Assembly (NCBI RefSeq): GCF_050948215.1
Contig: NC_135151.1
Coordinates: forward strand, 7,852,220 to 7,916,219
Reading direction: 5' to 3'
Source: Halictus rubicundus
Lineage: Eukaryota > Arthropoda > Insecta > Hymenoptera > Halictidae
Length of the DNA stretch: 64,000 nt
Shown here: in pieces, positions 57,591 through 64,000 of the stretch
Numbering within the stretch: position 1 is the first letter of the stretch
How the letters are laid out: each line of letters starts with the position of its first letter
Made by a program: the position numbers and the translations under genes
The notes under the pieces: generated by a model
The model's input: the letters and a program-made list of their open reading frames with translations, nothing else
What the model was told of the DNA's origin: nothing
Databases searched by the model: none

Positions 57591-59189
57591 CAGTCTTTTA
57601 TTAATCACTTACTAACAACGTTTGTATTAAATGCGGCATACATGATGTATACACTGTAGGTTATTCATGGAACATTCATCTTTTAACAATGTAAAGTATG
57701 AATTGGTACTGGAGTTACTAGAATTTGTTATTCCTTTTCATTCATTTATAATATTGTCGCTTTTTTCAAGACATTGAAGAATGTCACAAAGAAGAAAAAA
57801 CCATGCATTAAACTTTACAAGTATATTTTTAATTTATCGTAGGTTATATCCAGCAGTTTATAAACTTGTAAATTTATACAATATGTAGCTAATATATAAT
57901 ATTTGTGTAGCTAATATAAAATTGATTCTTTCTATGACGCGGTCTGTATCACGAAATGCTCATCCCAGAAGTAGCAAAGGTGCCATTTTGAGAAGCTCAT
58001 CTCATGTCACGAAAAATTGTATCTGTCGTTTAACGGAACTGCTTTCAATTGTTCTCTGATTGGTCCGTGAACTTTTTATTTAGGATGGACTACGTCAAGC
58101 CGAAATATTGACCCGGAAAACGGATAATTTCTATTGAAAGTGGCCGCAGGCCAAACACAATAATCCCGAAACGGCCGGTGCCATCTTCCGTTAATACGCG
58201 ACAGCTTTGTTCGACATTGCGCGTAAACGCATTCGGTCTACGACTATTTATTGGGCATGGTTTATTTATTCAGTCGACGTTGCAACTTAAAATCATGCAC
58301 GGCTGACTGTTCCCGGGACGGTAGTCGCGCAACTCCCGTCCCGTTTGTTTGAACTGCCGCGAAATTACTGAACTTTCGAACTGTGTTGCGCGATTACAAA
58401 TCGTTGACAGAGGAATGTGAATATCACCGCGATCATAATCATCGGGATTGTGATCGCGTGACAGGCTGAATTGCATTTTGTTGCCTAAATATGGCCGTCC
58501 GGGAACGTCCCACGTTTCCCGTAAAATAGATGCAGAAAACATGGATGGGGAATTCAACGAAAAACATCATTTAAGTTTCATTTATTTCTTCGTTTCTTCA
58601 GCGTGTCCTCTTCTCTTTAAGAAAAATTACAAAAATGGATTTTGAAGATGTTTGGGAATAAATTTTTGACCTGGAGCTGACCCGGACCAGGAAAATGTAC
58701 AAACCGTACGAAATGATCATCGTATTAAGTAACAAATTAAAAGTAGAACTTAGAGGATGCTGGAATTTGGTTTATAGCTTAGATAGATCGTTTATCGACC
58801 TTTTTATTTGTTCTGTTAATTGGTTACCAGTTTCTTCAGTGTATAACAGTAATAATAGTTATATATTTACTAAAATGAAAGTGATAGAAAAATTTATCGT
58901 TATCAGTCTGCTGCGCATGTCTACATAAAAATTTATTTCGTGTCGTACTCACTTTAATAAACTGAAAATAAAATAAGCATGTCTTCAAATTCGTCGAAAA
59001 TTGTTACTATAATGTTTTTCTTCTACCCACTTTCTTCTGGGACACGTAAAATCCACAGTGTCATCATTGCAGAGTTCTATCGAAAAGGAAAAAGATGAAG
59101 AATCACGTAAACCGCCAAAGTAAATTCTGAGTAGCAGAGACCTCTCCCGCAGCGCTGCCATGGTTCGAGAATAGAATATAGAAGGCAGG
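57591..59189. other. intergenic stretch upstream of the small genes
   Basis: AT-rich. A segment at 58055-58075 (TCTCTGATTGGTCCGTGAAC) resembles the conserved inner block of the GGGTGTCCCAAA element family and may be a relic. The upstream promoter of the gene starting at 59190 should lie here, but no motif is assigned. Confidence 0.45.
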
Positions 59190-60250
59190 ATGGATCAGTA
59201 TATTTCAACCTATCAAAAAGATTACACGTGGCCGTCGAGGAAAATCCAACGAGCAGCGTCCAAGTTTCAAGATGCCGGCTTCTGTAGTTGCGACTCGAGT
59301 CAGTCTCGGGAGATCAAGGTCACTGAACTATGCGGGGACCAGCAAAGTTGGAGTCGCATGGGTCCTATGGGACGTCTTCTTGATCCTAAGCTGTATCCTG
59401 CGAAGACTGGCCCTCATCCGGAAACGGAAGTGACGAAGTTTGATCAGCCTGACACCTACATTAAAAAAGTAAATTGATTGGAATTGATCGATGAAGTAGA
59501 ATGATTTTGCGTTTGTTGAGACAAAGATGATGACGGAGATGATTGTTTCAGCTGGAGGAGAAGCATCCTAATCTCTATGGGGTTTTAAAGGACGCCAATG
59601 AGGACGAGATTAGGCTTCGAGTGGATCAGGATAGACTGAAGACTACCTACCAGCTGGATTATGGCGCGAAGGAGTCGGAAATTTGTTCTTGTAAGACTGT
59701 TGTGCTCATTGATCGATGTTTTTTATTAGGGAGTGATTGAATTATGGGAAGGTTTTCACAATACAAAGAAATTTGTTTGTTTGAACAGGCTTATGAAACA
59801 TGAAAACTAAAATGTGTCTGTTCAGATCGTAAATTATCTGTCCTGTGAGATTTTTTATTCTTGTTCTTTGAAACTGTTTATTGTTATTTATATAGCTAAT
59901 AGGTTCGGTTTTATGGTCGAATTAGTTACTATATAATTATAACAGACACTGTTGAAGCATAATTGTGTATAATAGCTGATCGAATGAACGGAGGACCAAG
60001 AAGTGCGGTGGATACAAAAGTAGATGACGCGTCTGCTCGAACTAAATTAATACAAAAACGAATTGGAAAGCGAGATGAGAAAAAGAAGTTTTCAAAGTCG
60101 AAGAGAAGTGAAGACGAGGTTCAAGAGACTCGACTACCGCCATGGCGTTCAGAGTACCAAGATAGCATCAGTAAATTAGGCAGCTCTATCATGACCCTGA
60201 AAATGCATCAGAAAAAATCAGCTGCACCTGCTTGGGCAATGGGTGTTTAA
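59190..60250 (+). CDS. three-exon gene, uncharacterised 230-aa protein
   Basis: Exons are 59190-59468, 59552-59690 and 59976-60250, joined in phases 0 and 1. Donors are GTAAAT (59469) and GTAAGA (59691). Acceptors are TTTCAG (ending 59551) and TAATAG (ending 59975). The total is 693 nt with a TAA stop and no internal stop, and an AATAAA follows at 60289. The protein is charged and hydrophilic, with no signal peptide or membrane segment. It starts MDQYISTYQKDYTWP, has TTYQLDYGAK across the second exon, a lysine-rich stretch (KRIGKRDEKKKFSKSKRSED) and, near the end, LPPWRSEYQDSISKLGSSIM. The recurring Y..(D)Y motifs resemble small axonemal microtubule-associated proteins; this is only a guess. 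It lies 0.9 kb before a second small gene in the same orientation. I do not recognise the family. Confidence 0.8.
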
Positions 60251-60288
60251 TGAAAAAAAAAATATACTAAAATTGACTGCATGTTTCA

Positions 60289-60294
60289 AATAAA
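60289..60294 (+). terminator. polyadenylation signal AATAAA
   Basis: AATAAA 39 bases after the stop codon of the upstream three-exon gene. Confidence 0.6.
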
Positions 60295-60979
60295 ATGACG
60301 AACGTTCTTGGATGTCTCTGAAGATTTTTATTTAAGTATATAAATTATGTAAAGAATATTGAGAATATTGAGTTAAAGAATATTGAGTATTAGTTATAAT
60401 AGCAGATTAGATGAGCCTTAGATCCACGAATAGGAAACTTAGAAACACTAAAGGATTAAACTCTATATACTTAGATATTTTCCCCATGCACTATACAAAC
60501 TCAAGGTTTTTTAATAGCAAAATTAGAGACGCTACAGTTTACCTCGTTGTGAATTTCAACGTCGGTAAAGATACTGTACGATATCGTCTTGATTGGCAGA
60601 ATAAATTGTATCCGTGAATCATTTCACTGCAGACATCTAAGGCCTGAAGTTGTTCAAGATTTTTTTTGTCAATTCACACAAAGGATAAATAAATTATGTA
60701 AGCCGTTAAAGTGCAGTGTGGCGGATAAAAATTGTCCGTAATAATGCATAAATCGTTACACGATTCTCGACGATATCACTCGAGGGGTGAATGAAAATGA
60801 TGACGTCGCATGCTAGCCGTATTAATGGCCAAATGTCCGACGAGTAATGACCTCTCCTAACCTACACTCACAGTACATTGACTGTGATTTCGGACGACCT
60901 CGGTAAAGGTTGTACAATTCGTAAGCAATAATATTTACGTATCCGAAGGTGCGTTTGAGGTCACAGGAACGGATAACTT

Positions 60980-61019
60980 CTACTCATTTTTGTCATGACT
61001 GCATAAAATCCGCAGTCTA
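60980..61019. mobile_element. fragment of a hAT-like MITE right end
   Basis: TACTCATTTTTGTCATGACT followed by GCATAAAATCCGCAGTCTA matches the right end of the TAGACTGCGGAT family. The left half is missing. Confidence 0.7.
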
Positions 61020-61138
61020 ATCGTTATAAGTATTTTAACGTTAGAGGTACAAAGATCCAAGCTAAGCAAAGATCCATCGTAAATGAAACGATAAGATATT
61101 TCTTATTGGTGATGCGTACTTTGAGGGATATTAATTAA

Positions 61139-62918
61139 ATGTTGGCGTTAAGATGGCCGCCAAAGCTGACGGACCGTCGGAAATCGACATCGCACACCAC
61201 CACCCCGACAGGAAATCATTGGCATAGGGACACACGACCGAAAAGCACCTCGTTCACAGGATCGAGGATCTATCAGCAGGCGTGCGGCAGCGAGCACGAG
61301 ATCAAATATCTGGGAGGGAGGACTTCCGAGGAATCTGTCGGAGAGCTTGAGGACACCTACGTTAATAAGAATAACGTATGATTAATACCGTTTATTTTAA
61401 CGTCTAGAAACCGAATCGTGACGTAAACTAAATCGTAGGAACCACGGGCAACCACGTGCCAGAAAACCGAGATTTTTGGGAACGCTGGCAAGTGGTTTTT
61501 CCCAGTGTTTGCAAATTTTTCGTAGAACCCGTTCCTCAAGATACAATTATAAACTAAGCACAACAAGTTGAAACATTCAGTTTTGTTTGTACACTAATTA
61601 CAGAAAAAACTATTCTCTACAATTGCAGAATTGCCCAAACGAATCGGTTTACGTTAACATCGCTCCAAGACCCGACAATATTGCTATCAAATACCCACGT
61701 TTCGCTGAGTACAATGATAGCTATACACCAGAAGCGCTCTTGGTAATGCAAAAGCTGAGGAAGTTGAAGGAGTTGCAAGTCAAGAGGGATATTAGCGAGA
61801 AATACTACTCCCAGGAGATTAAGAAGTTGATTGGCGATTATTATTTCGAGGCGAAGGCGTTAGCGTCTTCTGTGGGACCTCGAGGGAAGCTGCAGAGTTC
61901 TAGCTTTCAACCTTATACTGCAAATCGACTGAAAAATGTACGTGAGTTACGAACACAGTTTTATTAACCAATGGTCACCAGTGACCGGCGGTATGGAATT
62001 ATTTGAAAAAGATTATTATATAATTAATACCACTAAATATCAATTTATCAGCGCTGAAATTAACTAGATTACAGGGTAAGATGACAGTTTCATTATCAAG
62101 TAACTAACAATTGTTATTAATAACGCTGAACGTGTAACGCTTAACTCTGCGCATAACTTTTGAACCAGTAAATTCCTCGCCTTAATTAATAAAATTCCTC
62201 GACAAGATGTACAGGATTATATGATAAAAAGTTGAAAACTTCTGGATTGCCAAGGTGAAGTTAAGCCGCTTCTACGATTGAAATAGGCGAAACTTGTGCG
62301 AAACGCATAACATTCGCGTGGCAGTCAACGTGTTAAACAATTATTTGCTCTTACTTTAAATTATGGAAATGGTACAATTGTTTATGAAATGCTTTTCATA
62401 TATTTTATGATCGGCTAGGAAATGTTATATTCTTTTTCCTAACAAGAAGTACGGCAACAGAAACGCTGTAAAATCACGTCCCAACATTTTATCAGTGATT
62501 ATGGTTTCAGAGTCTGGAGCCATGCGGCACGATGACAACAATCACCAGGCTGAATTGCGGGTGCATTCAAGAAACCACCAGGCCAATTTTCACCACGTCA
62601 AGGGGTCGTGTTCAACGAAGAAATTGCAGTCAATCTCAGAACGAGGTGTTTCTGAAATCGACCCCGTCGAATCCGCAGGAGCACTTGTTCGCGACGATAG
62701 ATCCGCGAGATGATCGACAACGAGCTAGCCCGAAGAAACGGCCCGACGTTGACCCGCGAGCTTATGTGAAAATTCCTCAGGGCGGTGATCGAACTTGCGA
62801 AACGGAAACTGAGAACGAGACACGGAACGAACCCGAGGAACCAAAGATGGCGGAACGTGTCTCGAAATCTGCGTCCCCTTATTGCAAATTTAGCGACACC
62901 TCTGTTGGATCTGCTTGA
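61139..62918 (+). CDS. three-exon gene, uncharacterised 317-aa protein
   Basis: Exons are 61139-61375, 61629-61937 and 62511-62918. Both junctions are phase 0. Donors are GTATGA (61376) and GTACGT (61938). Acceptors are TTGCAG (ending 61628) and TTTCAG (ending 62510). The total is 954 nt with a TGA stop. In order: a basic, Ser/Thr-rich N-terminus; exon 1 ends ELEDTYVNKNN, recalling the DTYIKK end of exon 1 in the preceding gene; a tyrosine-rich part with PRFAEYNDSYTPEALLVMQK; a helical charged segment (KLRKLKELQVKRDISEKYYS); then exon 3 with MTTITRLNCGCIQETTRPIF and an acidic, disordered C-terminus. There are no membrane segments. An alternative donor GTGAGT at 61942 would put exon 3 out of frame, so I chose 61938. 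The family is not recognised; a structural or ciliary role is speculative. Intron 2 carries a palindrome relic. Confidence 0.78.
62148..62270. repeat. diverged half-copy of the 57294 palindrome family
   Basis: GCGCATAACTTTTGAACCAG followed by TAAATTCCT, and later GGATTATATGATAAAAAGTT and AACTTCTGGATTGCCAAGGT, follow the order of one arm of the palindrome at 57294-57590 (for example GCATAACCAGTGAATTCCTA). It lies inside intron 2 of the gene at 61139-62918. Confidence 0.65.
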
Positions 62919-62967
62919 AAAAGGATGATCATGCTTTGAATAATTTTTATAGATTTTTACAATGTTC

Positions 62968-62973
62968 ATTAAA
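62968..62973 (+). terminator. polyadenylation signal ATTAAA
   Basis: ATTAAA 50 bases after the TGA of the 317-aa gene. This is a common variant hexamer. Confidence 0.45.
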
Positions 62974-63815
62974 AACAACGCTGATTATCTGAGAATTTTT
63001 GTACATTGATACTGTAAGCCGTGCTCGATTTTTCTACTTCTATCACTGTTAAGTGTTATTGAACAAGATCTGGATTTTTAGTGGAACATATTAACTGTGT
63101 TTTGAGCTTTGGTATATTGGCAGGATTATTTTTCTGCATTCTTCTTCGCCTCTCAATCAATATTTATTTTTAACACCGAACACTTGTCGTAAAATTATCA
63201 CTTAAAATTGTGTCTCATAAAAACGACAGGATTAAGTATATTTCACAATCGTATCTTTACAACTGCAACAAATATAGACTATTCGAGACCGACCATTTAT
63301 ACAAAAGTTTAATTCGAATACTGCAAAAGAATGATCGGTTGTGAAAACGTTGAATGATCTTCATCAATTTTAGAAAACGAAGGAGTCTGTGCTCTTGCAA
63401 GTATTGTCTATAAAGAAAAGATTTTCCCACCTGTGGAACATTATTTAAGCGAAACTGTCCGACAAAGAAAAAGAATCGTACTATACCCTACATTCCGAGA
63501 ACTTTACAAAATTCTGCATTAAATTGTTTCCGATCGGAATCATTCCGGGGTCGTTCTTAAATATTGAAGAAAGTAGCAGACGCTCGATCAGTGCCGCGCA
63601 AGCAGCAATTTATTTCGAGCGCCGTGAAGTTACACAAGGTTGCGCCCGTTCGCAAACTTCAAATTGTCTTTCGCCGAGAGTATTTCCTCCTTTTTAATAG
63701 AAATGTCAACTGGAAGGATGAACAAAATTCAATAAACTTTTAGAGGTGTCGCAGGATGCTCGAGGCCTCCCAAGAAAGTTGAGATACTTGGTGGAAACGA
63801 CTCGATATCGCGAGC
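62974..63815. other. intergenic stretch, nothing recognised
   Basis: AT-rich DNA between the end of one plus-strand gene and the start of another. The last 250 bases become CpG-richer and probably hold the promoter of the gene starting at 63816. Confidence 0.4.
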
Positions 63816-64000
63816 ATGAGCGACGTAACGCTGACGAGCGATTCTGTCTGCGCGCGTATCGGTATCACATTTTTAAACGCTGTGCTGCACTACGCACTCT
63901 ATAAAGCTGTCGTTGCCACGATCGTGCTGGCCAAAGAAACGCTATGCTGGTTTTTTCGGAGGCTAACGAAATCCAGGAGCGCACCGAGAGACGATCATCC
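63816..64000 (+). CDS. partial coding start running off the right edge
   Basis: The ATG at 63816 opens a frame of 61 codons plus two bases with no stop before the window ends. The peptide begins MSDVTLTSDSVCARIGITFL and has a hydrophobic stretch at about residues 15-41 (including AVVATIVLA), followed by a basic segment, FFRRLTKSRS. This layout fits a single N-terminal membrane anchor with a cytoplasmic basic flank. No family can be named from this fragment. CpG-rich sequence around the start supports a promoter. The start context (CGAGCATGA) is only moderate. Confidence 0.45.
   Translation, partial: MSDVTLTSDSVCARIGITFLNAVLHYALYKAVVATIVLAKETLCWFFRRLTKSRSAPRDDH

Overview
The window looks like a piece of an insect nuclear genome, most probably from a hymenopteran (inference). 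Genes are sparse and split by phase-compatible GT-AG introns. AT-rich, CpG-containing non-coding DNA makes up most of the length. Many short non-autonomous DNA transposons (TA, TTAA and 8-bp target duplications) and diverged tandem arrays are scattered through it. No prokaryotic gene organisation, rRNA, tRNA, CRISPR array or autonomous transposase was seen.

Left part (1-13 kb): a minus-strand gene of the ARHGAP6/ARHGAP36-type RhoGAP family. Its large first coding exon is at 9278-11170 (631 codons) and a second exon is at 2526-2682 (52 codons plus one base). They are joined across a 6.6-kb intron, and the phases match (0 to 0). The catalytic RhoGAP domain is not in the window and should lie beyond the left edge. 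Sequence upstream of the start (11.2-13 kb) is GC- and CpG-rich with polypurine tracts and is the likely promoter side.

Middle (13-59 kb): almost entirely intergenic or intronic. The only coding signal is a probable exon on the minus strand at 39991-40123, which I do not recognise. The region is rich in mobile and repeated DNA: Tc1/mariner-like MITEs with TA duplications, TTAA-flanked piggyBac-like MITEs, hAT-like MITEs with 8-bp duplications, a 1.8-kb foldback element with about 600-bp inverted arms carrying further MITEs, a 297-bp near-palindrome, and many short tandem arrays with 150-185 bp units.

Right end (59-64 kb): two small plus-strand three-exon genes lie head to tail, at 59190-60250 (230 aa) and 61139-62918 (317 aa). 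All internal splice sites are phase-compatible. Both proteins are short, charged, tyrosine-rich and without membrane segments. I do not recognise them; a role in cilia or sperm axonemes is a guess from their YxxxY-type motifs. A third plus-strand coding start at 63816 runs off the right edge.
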